64,000 nt of DNA, from the IMG/VR virus record IMGVR_UViG_3300025127_000009, positions 62,001 to 126,000 of that record. One strand, given 5' to 3'. Under the pieces are notes generated by a model. That model made no database searches, was not told the DNA's origin, and worked only from the letters and a program-made list of their open reading frames with translations. Below are positions 27,421 to 36,314 of this stretch, in pieces. Position 1 is the stretch's first letter. Every line of letters begins with the position of its first letter. Origin of the DNA: a virus. The position numbers were made by a program, and so were the translations under genes.

Positions 27421-27927
27421 TTAATTGTCAGTAACGATTGCAGAAGGCAGAGACATTGCCCTGATAATAAAAGGAGGGTATTCATTTGACCAAACAATTG
27501 TTTGATCACCAGAAAGGCTGGACTTTGCGGCTATATAATATGTATAAGATTTTCCAGGGGTCAGGCCAGTTAAAACCCAAGAAGCATTTATCATAACATC
27601 GTCTGATTCTTCAGCCTGCCAAAACAATCTTTCATCGCCAGCACTGTAAGAAGAATTAGTACTTATTGCCAAACTCAAACGAGCAGAATTGGTACCATCT
27701 GTGTCGGTTATATGAAAAAGAGTTTGTAGTTCCACATTTCCGCTAAAAGGTGCTTTGAAAGTTATTTTTGCTGTTTGATCAGTAGAGGCTATGTTTGTCA
27801 TAGTGGTCGTTACAGCATAAGATTGATTGCTAGCATTGTCTAGTGCTACGTAGGAAAGTATCAAACCACCTGCATTGATGTGTTTTGGGAGTATCTTTCT
27901 TATTCCTATATCTTTTAAACCGGCCAT
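27421..27927 (-). CDS. Beta-rich probable virion protein, 168 aa
   Basis: Threonine/serine-rich beta pattern (TTTMTNIASTDQTAKITFKA, SWVLTGLTPGKSYTYYIAAK) resembling a fibronectin-III-like or decoration-protein fold. Start ATG 27925-27927 with GAGGG five bases before. A capsid decoration or fibre role is inferred from composition only. Confidence 0.6.
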   Translation of the reverse strand: MAGLKDIGIRKILPKHINAGGLILSYVALDNASNQSYAVTTTMTNIASTDQTAKITFKAPFSGNVELQTLFHITDTDGTNSARLSLAISTNSSYSAGDERLFWQAEESDDVMINASWVLTGLTPGKSYTYYIAAKSSLSGDQTIVWSNEYPPFIIRAMSLPSAIVTDN

Positions 27928-27935
27928 ATTTACCC

Positions 27936-28286
27936 TCACTCTATAATAGTATTTAGGTTGTATTTTCTAATATAAGACTTGAATTCAGTAACACTAAGAC
28001 CTAACAAGGAGGCTGCTTGTTTTTGAGAATTACAAAAGCGTAAAGAAAACCTAACCAAAGACTCTTTAGTTATCTGATTAATATTTTTAAATATAGGATA
28101 CCCGAATAGTTTACCATTTAGTCCTCTAGCACTTAACTCTAATTTGGCTGCTATTAATTCTTCTAGTGTTAAACTTGAAAGTACCAATTCGAAATCTTTA
28201 TTTTCAAATCTTTGTTCTATATCTTTAAGTACTGATTTGTACTTTTTTCTTTGTTTCTTCAAAACCACCAAACCCAACCACCTCAC
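27936..28286 (-). CDS. Fis-type helix-turn-helix protein
   Basis: Up to 116 aa. The C-terminal RFCNSQKQAASLLGLSVTEF KSYIRKYNL pattern matches the HTH of Fis and NtrC-type regulators (HTH_8). The N-terminal part is basic and helical. True start uncertain: the first in-frame codon is GTG 28286, but a TTG or GTG five to six codons later lies at better distance from GAGGTGG. Likely DNA binding; a regulator of late or structural genes is possible. Confidence 0.6.
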   Translation of the reverse strand: MRWLGLVVLKKQRKKYKSVLKDIEQRFENKDFELVLSSLTLEELIAAKLELSARGLNGKLFGYPIFKNINQITKESLVRFSLRFCNSQKQAASLLGLSVTEFKSYIRKYNLNTIIE

Positions 28287-28344
28287 TAAAATAGCATATT
28301 TTTTTTATGAATAAAAGATTTTTTTTGAAAAAAATAAATTTATT

Positions 28345-29073
28345 TTACTGACTTAGTTCGTCTGATCCCAAATCTTCTTGTTCATCTGGGTTATATGAAT
28401 CTGATTCTGGCTCGTCGGGCGCTCCGGCTAACTCTTCTTCAAATTTATCAAAGTATAATTTTATATTTGTTAGTAGATAATCATAAAATAATTCACGATC
28501 ATCCTGATTATGTAGGCTCTTGTATGCTTTTACGATTTCGCTCTTCGTTTGCTCAAAGTCTCTATAAGCATAATCACGACCAGTTAATTCTTCACCCTCA
28601 AGACCAAATTTTTCTTTAGGGTCTTCCTCTTCTTCTTCTTTGGGTCTAACGTCAATAAATTTATCTTCTTCGCTAGCGTTTAAAGGATCATCGTCATCAT
28701 CAGTTATGTTGATGTCTACCTCACTGATCTCTTCTTCATCTTTAACGTCAGCAGCCAAATCTACAGGTTTAAGTTCATTTTCTATAGCATTAAGTATATG
28801 TCTTCTGTAGGATTGTCTTTGTTCTGGATCTGTTGTTAACGATTTAAAGCCAGCCTCTAAAACCTCTACAATTTTATTTAATAAAACTTCAAGAGCATTA
28901 ATGGCTGTGCTCGGATGAGGATTTTTATCTACATCAGCCTCTGTAATTATTTTTCCTATCACAGACCTAAGTCTGAACTTTTCAGAAACCTCTTCTATTG
29001 TGGTTCTAATAAATTTTCTCCTTTCGGCTAAAAGAAATTTATTGATTGTACTTCTTAATTTTAGTTGTTCCAT
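28345..29073 (-). other. Possible internal in-frame translation start in the 987-aa gene
   Basis: Within the long frame, AAGGA lies 8 nt before ATG 29071-29073, which would give a separate 242-aa product starting MEQLKLRSTINKFLLAERRK. This N-terminus looks like a phage head-protein start (short amphipathic helix ending LLAE). Whether it is used cannot be told from sequence. Confidence 0.35.
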
Positions 29074-31308
29074 TATTTCAATCCTTGAATTGTAGTTCAC
29101 CTCACCAAAGTAATTAGTTTTCTTTTTTTGTTTCTTTTTGTTTTTACTTGGAGGTGAAACATGACCAGCAACTGCCGCAGCAACAGATGCTTCTTCGATA
29201 TCTTCCTCAGTATCGCAATCATTTTCGTTTTTCATGAATGCATTAGATTTATCAACTGGTCTGGCTTGATTAAACGGCGCACCGTATTTTGTTAAATCTT
29301 TCCTTCCAGTATCAAGCAATCTTTTATGGCTTTTGCTAGTTCTGGGCTTAGCCACTGCGGTTTGAAAACTTTCTTCCAGTTGATCATCCGATAAAGATTC
29401 CGAATCCATAACTTGTTCCGGCTCTTGTTTTTTTTTAACTCCAATAACATTATAAATTAACTCCGGGTCAACACCTTGAGGGATAAATTTTGTTATGTCT
29501 TCTCCCTTCTCTAGTGCTTCTCTAAATTCTGTGGCCCCCAATCCTTTATAGGTTGGAATTGCAAACTCACTAACATCGCCAGCGTAAACATTAGGCAAGG
29601 TGGATTCTTCATTGTGAAAATCTCTAAAAAGCCACCAATCAGGTTTTTGAGTTGATGGATCTTTTTCTCCAGTTTCTGGGTTTTTGCTTCCCGTTTTTGG
29701 GTCTAATTTATCGCTTCTGATAGGCACAACCATGTCTCCTTCGCTAGGAAATCCAATTTTTGCTAGCGCCTCATCCTCACCATTTAAAATATCAAACACA
29801 ACTTGAACAGGCGAATTCATACTAGACTTAACTACTGTAACTTGATTTCTATTAATTCCTTCAACTTCCATAAACTTATTTAACAAAGTTATAGAATGAT
29901 CTGCAGTTATTTTTGTACCATCACTCAAATCTCTGTCAATCGGACTAACAAGAACCAAAACATGACTACATTTCTTAAGCGCTTCTTTGATACTAAAGAG
30001 ATGCCCATTGTGAGGAGGTTTAAATTTTCCAGGATACACACCAAGAACTCTCTTGATATCCATGTATTCTACACTTTTGCCCTCCTCTTCTCTTAACTCT
30101 TTTCTTTCGCTTTGCCTATATTTCATTCCAAGAATTTGGTTGATAGGTGCAAAATTGCCTGTCAACTTATACGTAACATTGTCTGGACCAACAAAAACAA
30201 AACCTTCTGAAGAACCGATGTGCGCTGTTTTCACATCTTTTAATTTTTCAAGTTGTTTCGTTAACACTTTTATTTGCTCTTCATCTCCAGAATTCATAAC
30301 CTGAAGCCTAACGTCTTCTATCGCTTGTCGTATAGTTTCAGAGTTTTTTGATGGGTCTAAAATAAAAGCACTTTCAAACGCTCGCAATGCTTCAATTGCA
30401 AAATCATGTATCACCTCTTCAAGAGGAAGAACAGCGTCTTTGAACAACTGTTTGTTTTTTATAAGAGAAGAAACTTGAGTTTTTATTTCTTTTGGAAGGC
30501 CTTTTGTGATCTGAGGTGCGCCTAGAGCGCCTTTAAGGTTTAGCAACCTTAATACAACTTCTCGCTTCATTTCGTTTGATAGTGGTAGTTCCTTCACATG
30601 AGGCACTAAATTGGCAGCAATCATGTCGTTAATGTGATTATCATCATCTAATCCATACGTTTTTTGAATTTGCTTTATTCCACCTAATGCATTCTTGAGT
30701 GGTTCTTCGCTTAAAAACTTTTCTAATTGACGTATTGCTCCAACTTGGATGCGATAATTGTCTTTTGCAACCCTCTTGTTCATTCTTTCCATAGAAGATA
30801 TAAGTTTCTGCAAATTTTCAGATAAATCAACATCTATCACTTTTCTAGTTCTAGGGTCGATTCTAACATGTCCAACTCTATGAATTACCAGTTCTGTAGT
30901 GCTATAGTTGACAACGTTGATTGTTCTATAGTCAATAACTTCAGAATTGTAAAATATTTCGGCATCACCACCAAATATGTCTATTTGATCTTGTCGGTCC
31001 AACCCACGTACAGCCCTTTCAAAATTTTGAAATGCAGTGTTAAACGCTTTTTCAACTCCACCTCGTCCGCTAAATTTGGCGGCTAGTTGCTCAGCATCTA
31101 AACCACCTGCTTTAAGAGTTGTTTTGTTTCTTACGGCCTTTGCTTTTCCTTCTTTGACAGAATAGGAGACATAAAGATTCATACCGTCAAGTTTTTCTGT
31201 GCCTGTCAACTCACCTTGAGAGGCTGCTTTTAGTATTTCTTTTAACTGCCCAAATTTTAAAGCGCCATTATCATAGAGATGATTCATATGGCCGTAATAA
31301 GCACCCAT
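28345..31308 (-). CDS. Ligase-like adenylation domain fused to HxGH nucleotidyltransferase and virion-type tail
   Basis: 987 aa. Residues ~1-180 and ~370-400 form a split nucleotidyltransferase (RNA/DNA ligase-like) domain: motif I TEKLDGMN with Lys39, FGGDAEIFYN, EGFVFVGPDN and the motif V-like TYKLTGNF. A helical insert lies between. Residues ~420-620 are a HxGH nucleotidylyltransferase (YPGKFKPPHNGHLFSIKEAL). The last ~350 residues are acidic and lysine-rich with two related LRSxIxK segments. This architecture is known from marine phages, usually annotated only as nucleotidyltransferase. RNA repair or cofactor synthesis are options. SD AGGAGATC before ATG. Confidence 0.75.
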   Translation of the reverse strand: MGAYYGHMNHLYDNGALKFGQLKEILKAASQGELTGTEKLDGMNLYVSYSVKEGKAKAVRNKTTLKAGGLDAEQLAAKFSGRGGVEKAFNTAFQNFERAVRGLDRQDQIDIFGGDAEIFYNSEVIDYRTINVVNYSTTELVIHRVGHVRIDPRTRKVIDVDLSENLQKLISSMERMNKRVAKDNYRIQVGAIRQLEKFLSEEPLKNALGGIKQIQKTYGLDDDNHINDMIAANLVPHVKELPLSNEMKREVVLRLLNLKGALGAPQITKGLPKEIKTQVSSLIKNKQLFKDAVLPLEEVIHDFAIEALRAFESAFILDPSKNSETIRQAIEDVRLQVMNSGDEEQIKVLTKQLEKLKDVKTAHIGSSEGFVFVGPDNVTYKLTGNFAPINQILGMKYRQSERKELREEEGKSVEYMDIKRVLGVYPGKFKPPHNGHLFSIKEALKKCSHVLVLVSPIDRDLSDGTKITADHSITLLNKFMEVEGINRNQVTVVKSSMNSPVQVVFDILNGEDEALAKIGFPSEGDMVVPIRSDKLDPKTGSKNPETGEKDPSTQKPDWWLFRDFHNEESTLPNVYAGDVSEFAIPTYKGLGATEFREALEKGEDITKFIPQGVDPELIYNVIGVKKKQEPEQVMDSESLSDDQLEESFQTAVAKPRTSKSHKRLLDTGRKDLTKYGAPFNQARPVDKSNAFMKNENDCDTEEDIEEASVAAAVAGHVSPPSKNKKKQKKKTNYFGEVNYNSRIEIMEQLKLRSTINKFLLAERRKFIRTTIEEVSEKFRLRSVIGKIITEADVDKNPHPSTAINALEVLLNKIVEVLEAGFKSLTTDPEQRQSYRRHILNAIENELKPVDLAADVKDEEEISEVDINITDDDDDPLNASEEDKFIDVRPKEEEEEDPKEKFGLEGEELTGRDYAYRDFEQTKSEIVKAYKSLHNQDDRELFYDYLLTNIKLYFDKFEEELAGAPDEPESDSYNPDEQEDLGSDELSQ

Positions 31309-31321
31309 TAGAAGATCTCCT

Positions 31322-32185
31322 TTATTTGATAAGTCTAGACATCAAGGCTTCGTTAATTTTTTCAAGTTTAATATTTTTAAGACTATTAATGCTGTTTTGT
31401 GATTTCTTAACTTCAGTTAAAGGGTTAACAGCAGTCTTAGACTCTTCCTGAATTTCTGGTTCTTGAGTTTCTTCCAATTCTTCTTGTTCTTCAAGTTGCA
31501 TATCTAAAATATCTGACAGTGCTTCGTTGAAACGAGAATACATTTGTTCACCAGCCATAGCATCTCTTTGAGCCATAAGTTGTGTTAAATCTTTTATTCC
31601 ACCCAATTTACGTTGAATGTGCTGGTCAATTTCTGCAATCTTTAATCCTTTTTCTGGATCTATGCTAACTTCAGATCCTCCACGGGGACCAATCTCTTCA
31701 GAATAAGTTTCTTCTTCTCCCTCGCTATAAGGAAGACGGCCCATGGCTTTACCTTGTTTGTAGGCTTTCATATATGCTGCTTGCACATCTGGGTCGTAGT
31801 ATTTGTGTGGCTTTACACCCTGTCTACCGTGACGCATGCCTTGTTTTTTTATTGCTTCTGCTTTTTCTTCGTCTGTCTGGGGTCCGATATCTTCTGGATC
31901 CACATATTTAAGAGGGTCGTCACCTTCTTCTACTTTTTCTTCGTCACCTTTTTTATCTTGCTTTGCCTTTACGTGCTTACGTAGTTGAGGTGGGATTTCT
32001 CCCTTCTTTGGCTTGCCAGCAGGTTTCTTGCCAGACTTGCCTTCTTTTTCTTTTTTGTCTTTCTGAGCCTTGCTTATTGGCTCTTTTGTATCACCGTCGC
32101 CATCCACATCTGGAAAATCTGGCTTTGCTGCTTCTTTTAAAATTGCTACTACCTTTTCTTTGATTAAGTCTTTAAGTTGATCCAT
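31322..32185 (-). other. Possible internal in-frame translation start in the metallopeptidase fusion
   Basis: AGGAG is placed 8 nt before ATG 32183-32185, in frame with the 425-aa gene. The product would be 287 aa, starting MDQLKDLIKEKVVAILKEAA, and would contain only the charged virion-type part without the HELVH domain. Confidence 0.4.
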
Positions 32186-32599
32186 TTTTTGTTCTCCTAT
32201 AGAAATTGGTGAGTTTGTTTGACTTTTGTGGGAATCTTCCCAATCACGAAATAACATATTTCCCTTTAAGTATGCTTCTTCTTCCATACTTCTCATGTGT
32301 GAATCTTTTTGAGCGTATCCCTCTGGTGTTTGTACATTTTTCAAATCACCTCTCATGTTTTGAGCGTGGTGCACCAATTCATGAGCCAAAGATCTTAAAG
32401 CATCTTTAGGGTGTCTGTTAGAAATATATACTGTGATTGCTTGATTTGCTGGCTCGTAATGAGCCGTGCGTCCAAGCATAGACTTTGAGTTATTTTCGTC
32501 GGTTACAAACTCAACACTTGGATTATTATCATATCCAAGATGTTCTTTGCAGTAAGACATTAGATCGCCAGAGGCTGTTTTGAAGTTATCATCATACAT
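31322..32599 (-). CDS. Zinc metallopeptidase-like domain fused to charged phage head-type segment
   Basis: 425 aa. Residues ~60-100 hold SLAHELVHHAQNMRG, an HExxH zinc site, with a downstream EEEAYLKGN glutamate cluster. From ~140 the protein becomes lysine/glutamate rich and contains DFPDVDGDGDTKEPISKAQK, a motif I associate with marine phage virion proteins. No N-terminal packaging tag, but an internal start is possible. The gene's Shine-Dalgarno AGG lies in the stem of a hairpin just upstream. Confidence 0.65.
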   Translation of the reverse strand: MYDDNFKTASGDLMSYCKEHLGYDNNPSVEFVTDENNSKSMLGRTAHYEPANQAITVYISNRHPKDALRSLAHELVHHAQNMRGDLKNVQTPEGYAQKDSHMRSMEEEAYLKGNMLFRDWEDSHKSQTNSPISIGEQKMDQLKDLIKEKVVAILKEAAKPDFPDVDGDGDTKEPISKAQKDKKEKEGKSGKKPAGKPKKGEIPPQLRKHVKAKQDKKGDEEKVEEGDDPLKYVDPEDIGPQTDEEKAEAIKKQGMRHGRQGVKPHKYYDPDVQAAYMKAYKQGKAMGRLPYSEGEEETYSEEIGPRGGSEVSIDPEKGLKIAEIDQHIQRKLGGIKDLTQLMAQRDAMAGEQMYSRFNEALSDILDMQLEEQEELEETQEPEIQEESKTAVNPLTEVKKSQNSINSLKNIKLEKINEALMSRLIK

Positions 32600-32601
32600 A
32601 A

Positions 32602-32621
32602 AAAATACCTAAAGGTATTTT
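32602..32621 (-). promoter_or_regulatory. Hairpin over the ribosome binding site
   Basis: Perfect 8-bp stem AAAATACC / GGTATTTT with a 4-base loop, immediately before the ATG at 32599. On the minus strand it runs into T6, so it resembles a weak terminator. It also sequesters the AGG that would act as Shine-Dalgarno. Confidence 0.5.
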
Positions 32622-32627
32622 AATTAG

Positions 32628-33632
32628 TTAAATTATTTCCTTATTTCCAGAAAACAATACGTTAATTCCCGGCCTTGCTTCCCCTAAATGCGATTCGATA
32701 TAGTCATACATCGATCCAGCATTTTCAAACTGCAACATATCGACACCGTGAAACAATTTCCAAGTTTCAATTTGATCCAGAACATCAACTTTGTTAATAA
32801 CCATTTTAGTCACGCCATTGATTTTAGCAGCCTTTTCTAATAGATCCACATCCATCCAATTAATTTGTCTAGGGCGGCCTGTGGTAGCACCATATTCTTC
32901 CCCAATGTCCCTTATAAGATCAAATTCTGGATCAATTCCTTCGAAATCTTTTGCTCCAACATAAGTTTCATATATTTTTGCCACACCCCAGACATCTCTT
33001 ATCGCTTGTGGCGGTACTCCATTTAGTATCGCTCCTCCAACTGTACAATGAGAAGACGTGACAAAAGGATAATCACCCCAATCTATGTCTAGCCCAAATC
33101 CTTGTGCACCTTCAAACAATATTTGAACGTCATCAAATTCTTTATTATTGTGAATCTCATCATACATGTCTATAATGTATTCTTCCAAATCAGGGATCTC
33201 TAGCGCTATCATGCCTTTTCTAGCATACTTGTCACGATACGCAGGACCATTCCCTCTTTTCGTAGTTCCTATTTCTGTATCTTTTTTATCTTCTGCCATG
33301 TGAAAATCTGTAATAATATGTACATTACTTGCGATTTTGATAAGACCCTCTGTCTTAACTCCTGCCTCTTCTAGCATTTCAATTTCGTCAAAAAATTGAT
33401 TTAAATTAAGAACACAACCAGGACCAATAACAGACTTTATACCGTGTAAAACACCGCAAGGAATATGGTGAGTTATGAGTTTTTTTCCGTTATGATAAAT
33501 AGTATGGCCTGCATTACATCCACCGTTGTAGCGTATAACGTGGGTATAATCGTTTTGAGAACATAAATAATTGGCGATTTTACCTTTTCCGCAGTCGCCG
33601 TACTGTAGATCTACAATTACATCTGCTAACAT
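32628..33632 (-). CDS. purA: Adenylosuccinate synthetase (short PurA/PurZ-type)
   Basis: 334 aa, shorter than bacterial PurA (~430) and near archaeal PurA and phage PurZ size. P-loop DLQYGDCGKGK with Asp13 in the catalytic position; NGGCNAGHTIYHNGKKLITH, GTTKRGNGPAYRDKYAR, LFEGAQGFGLDID and GATTGRPRQINW are the IMP and GTP contacts. Phage PurZ enzymes that make 2-aminoadenylate replace the catalytic Asp with Ser; here Asp is kept, pointing to ordinary AMP synthesis or an intermediate type. No DpoZ, DatZ or MazZ is in the window. SD GGAGTAAAA before ATG. Confidence 0.88.
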   Translation of the reverse strand: MLADVIVDLQYGDCGKGKIANYLCSQNDYTHVIRYNGGCNAGHTIYHNGKKLITHHIPCGVLHGIKSVIGPGCVLNLNQFFDEIEMLEEAGVKTEGLIKIASNVHIITDFHMAEDKKDTEIGTTKRGNGPAYRDKYARKGMIALEIPDLEEYIIDMYDEIHNNKEFDDVQILFEGAQGFGLDIDWGDYPFVTSSHCTVGGAILNGVPPQAIRDVWGVAKIYETYVGAKDFEGIDPEFDLIRDIGEEYGATTGRPRQINWMDVDLLEKAAKINGVTKMVINKVDVLDQIETWKLFHGVDMLQFENAGSMYDYIESHLGEARPGINVLFSGNKEII

Positions 33633-33666
33633 TTTTACTCCTTGTTAGAACAGAGTTATTGTATCA

Positions 33667-33993
33667 TTAATTATCGTTTGATTTTATATTATCATCTTCC
33701 ATAAGATGACCAGAACTTCTAACAATTTCTCCACCAATATACTTTTTAACTGTTGCTAAATAATCACTAGCCTTTGTTATTTTAGATTCAATCCAATCAT
33801 CTAAATCAGTTTCATCTCCAAACATGTTTAAAAGTTCTTGCACATCTCTAGAAATGGCCATTAGGTTGGTTCTTGCCATTTTTCCTGGACTCTTTTGTTT
33901 GCCATCTGCGGCTTGAGGCCCAACGCCCATATCACAGGGAGAATGATCTGCGCATGCTTCAAGTACTAGTTTTTTTAATTCATCAATGTCCAT
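33667..33993 (-). CDS. Conserved phage protein of unknown function, 108 aa
   Basis: The block LLNMFGDETDLDDWIESKIT KASDYLATVKKYI is a pattern I recall from many T4-like marine phages, always of unknown role. The N-terminal part has ADHSPCDMGVG. Helical, soluble. Follows purA's upstream gap with GAGGGTCG before ATG. A virion or core-associated role is possible but not shown. Confidence 0.6.
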   Translation of the reverse strand: MDIDELKKLVLEACADHSPCDMGVGPQAADGKQKSPGKMARTNLMAISRDVQELLNMFGDETDLDDWIESKITKASDYLATVKKYIGGEIVRSSGHLMEDDNIKSNDN

Positions 33994-34020
33994 TTTACGA
34001 CCCTCTGTTGTAAATAGTGT

Positions 34021-34842
34021 CTACTCACGTATATGCTTCATATTAGCAAACCAGTTATTTACATTTTCGAGCCAACCAAGCGCTTTTGGGTGAGAATACA
34101 AATCTCTACTGTAAGACCTTCCAGCATGAGAAGACAATACCATTTCATCTAACCAATGCTCCTCCCCTCTTGTGCCCTCTTCTAGAAATTGACACTCTTG
34201 TCCTGCAGATTTTCTCCTAAGAGGCATTGGAATACCATCATATCCGTTTGTTTTTAAATTATGACAAAGTTGCCAGCCGGTATCCAAATCTAGTTTCATA
34301 CCAGGATCATTTCCATATACATGTTGGTTTTCGCTGTTGATATCAATAATTCTTTTTGCATTTTCTTCTGGCTTAAAAGATATATTGCAATCCTTTATTA
34401 TTTGTGTTTTGAATATTGACGTTACTACATTTGGAAAATTTTGATATTTTTTTGGTTCACCTTTACGATTAGGATCATACTGCGACCCAACTATCGCAAT
34501 GTTATCTTTAATCTTTTCTAACATCAGTTTTTCCCAGTGCTGATTAAGATAGACAATATCACAATCAGTAACCAAGCAATGTTCTGCGTCAACATGTTCC
34601 ATCAGCAAATCAAGTGCTTCTCCGTGGCCCATACTAAATTCCCCTGGAGAAATACAATCAAAAACTTCTATTTTATATTTCGATTTTATCTGCTTGGCCA
34701 TAGGGATATATTCAGGTGTATCATTGACACCCAATAAAAATCTAAACTTTGTATCAAAATCTGCGGTCAACTCAATTGTATTAACCATCAATTGCACATA
34801 GGGCAGAGAGTTTCTTCCACATGCAACTATAACATCAATCAT
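34021..34842 (-). CDS. GT-A-fold glycosyltransferase-like protein
   Basis: 273 aa. CGRNSLPYVQLMVNTIELTA and the DxD-type HCLVTDCDIVYLNQHW indicate a GT-A nucleotide-sugar enzyme, with SMGHGEALDLLMEHVDAEHC between. Four-base overlap with the formyltransferase/oxygenase fusion gene. SD GGAGATAAAA. Confidence 0.72.
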   Translation of the reverse strand: MIDVIVACGRNSLPYVQLMVNTIELTADFDTKFRFLLGVNDTPEYIPMAKQIKSKYKIEVFDCISPGEFSMGHGEALDLLMEHVDAEHCLVTDCDIVYLNQHWEKLMLEKIKDNIAIVGSQYDPNRKGEPKKYQNFPNVVTSIFKTQIIKDCNISFKPEENAKRIIDINSENQHVYGNDPGMKLDLDTGWQLCHNLKTNGYDGIPMPLRRKSAGQECQFLEEGTRGEEHWLDEMVLSSHAGRSYSRDLYSHPKALGWLENVNNWFANMKHIRE

Positions 34843-36314
34843 TTTTTATCTCCTATTTTTGATCTTTCAATCCCTATTTGTCGAACTGATTCAGGATCTT
34901 CTGGTCTTTTGACAAAAAGCGCCTTACTTCTATTAATTGAGTCTTCATCGCTCATTATACTCCAAGTTATACATTTTCTTAAAAAACTAACTTTTGGAAC
35001 TCCATGATATGATTTATCTGTATTTTGAAATATAACTAATCTGTTTATTCTGGGTTTAACTTTGTGCACACAATAGGTCATATCATCATTCCAACATTCT
35101 AAATCTCCATCACTACCTTCACTGAGGTAGAGGAGGCACGTTATCTCTTTTCTAAGGTTGTTGGTAGGATGTCTCCTAGCATCGCTATGTATAAGTTGAA
35201 ATGATTTTGGTAGCATCATTCTAAGACCAGACCACCTCATTGTTTTGTCTGAAATGAGGTTTTGCACATTTGTTATTTCTGAAATTTCTTTTGTTGTATC
35301 ATCACTATGCACAAAATCTAAAAAGTCTTGCAAGGTATTACTAAGACCATCTTTCGAACTTATTGACAACATTAGATGCTCTAATGTGTTTTCTTTGTCA
35401 CCAACTTTTTTATGGCCTGAGTGCCATAAAGAATCAGATATATCAGGCCACTCATTTAATATTTCATTGAGGGCTTCCTGTTTTAAAAAATTATCAACAA
35501 TCCATATTTTAAAGGGTGATTGAGTGTGTTGTGACAGCCTGTATTCGCCAATGTTTTTATCTTTTCGTTTCATTTTTTTTAATATTCCATCGTCATGAGA
35601 TTCAAGTTTTAAATATACTTTTTTGTTTCCTAATGTTAGATAGGGAGATTTTTTCTTATCAAATGTTAAAGATAGTATTTCATTAAGAAACAATTCTTTG
35701 TCTTTAATAAACTTATTTGAAATTTCATGATTTAAGTCTGAATTTTTAAAATATTTAAAATCTTCATCGTGCGTCATCAGAGATAATTGTGTATGATCAT
35801 TTTTCAGTGTGCTTTTAAAATTATCTTTCAACATCGAAAGTCCTATTTCATTAGCCTTAAAAAATAGATCTTCTGCTGTCTGGTCCCGATTAACCAAAAA
35901 ACATCTTGTGTCTATTATTTTTCCCTCATCTAGTTTTTCATCCATAAAATGCATCGTGCTTCCATGAAATTTTTCTTTATTTCTAATAACCCAAGTCGCA
36001 CAGTGACGTCCTCTGTATTTTAGTCTATAAGAATGATGAAAATTTATTATTCCTCGCGGTACGCGAGTTAATTGTTCTTTTTTTATTATTCTCCAGTAAC
36101 CCAAAGAAAAAATAATGTCTGACTTGTCTATTAATTCTTCAAGTGATTGTGATTCTACTAAATTGATGCAGTTTTCTTTTAGGAAATTAGAATCATTTGT
36201 CAATATTCCAGATATATTAAAGTAATCAGAAGTCTCTTCTTCTAATAAAATCCACTTCAAATAAGAAGCAAAACTATTTTGTTTAGCGTTAAATAATATG
36301 CCGCAGTTTATCAT
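34839..36314 (-). CDS. Formyltransferase fused to a 2-oxoglutarate/Fe(II) oxygenase
   Basis: 491 aa. Residues ~1-200 are a formyltransferase: GIINFHHSYRLKYRGRHCAT and GSTMHFMDEKLDEGKIIDTR carry the catalytic N-x-H and D. Residues ~265-470 resemble prolyl-4-hydroxylase-type oxygenases: LIHSDARRHPTNN (HxD), LLYLSEGSDGDLECWND and IFQNTDKSYHGVPKV (distal His). A short charged linker joins them. In a dehydratase-aminotransferase operon, the first half probably formylates an amino sugar and the second may hydroxylate the same intermediate or a protein carrier. I do not know this fusion from bacteria. Confidence 0.78.
   Translation of the reverse strand: MINCGILFNAKQNSFASYLKWILLEEETSDYFNISGILTNDSNFLKENCINLVESQSLEELIDKSDIIFSLGYWRIIKKEQLTRVPRGIINFHHSYRLKYRGRHCATWVIRNKEKFHGSTMHFMDEKLDEGKIIDTRCFLVNRDQTAEDLFFKANEIGLSMLKDNFKSTLKNDHTQLSLMTHDEDFKYFKNSDLNHEISNKFIKDKELFLNEILSLTFDKKKSPYLTLGNKKVYLKLESHDDGILKKMKRKDKNIGEYRLSQHTQSPFKIWIVDNFLKQEALNEILNEWPDISDSLWHSGHKKVGDKENTLEHLMLSISSKDGLSNTLQDFLDFVHSDDTTKEISEITNVQNLISDKTMRWSGLRMMLPKSFQLIHSDARRHPTNNLRKEITCLLYLSEGSDGDLECWNDDMTYCVHKVKPRINRLVIFQNTDKSYHGVPKVSFLRKCITWSIMSDEDSINRSKALFVKRPEDPESVRQIGIERSKIGDKK

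Noticed and set aside
32628-33632. Evidence for a 2-aminoadenine (Z) genome
   Set aside because: Catalytic Asp13 is retained and no DpoZ, DatZ or MazZ is visible in the window.
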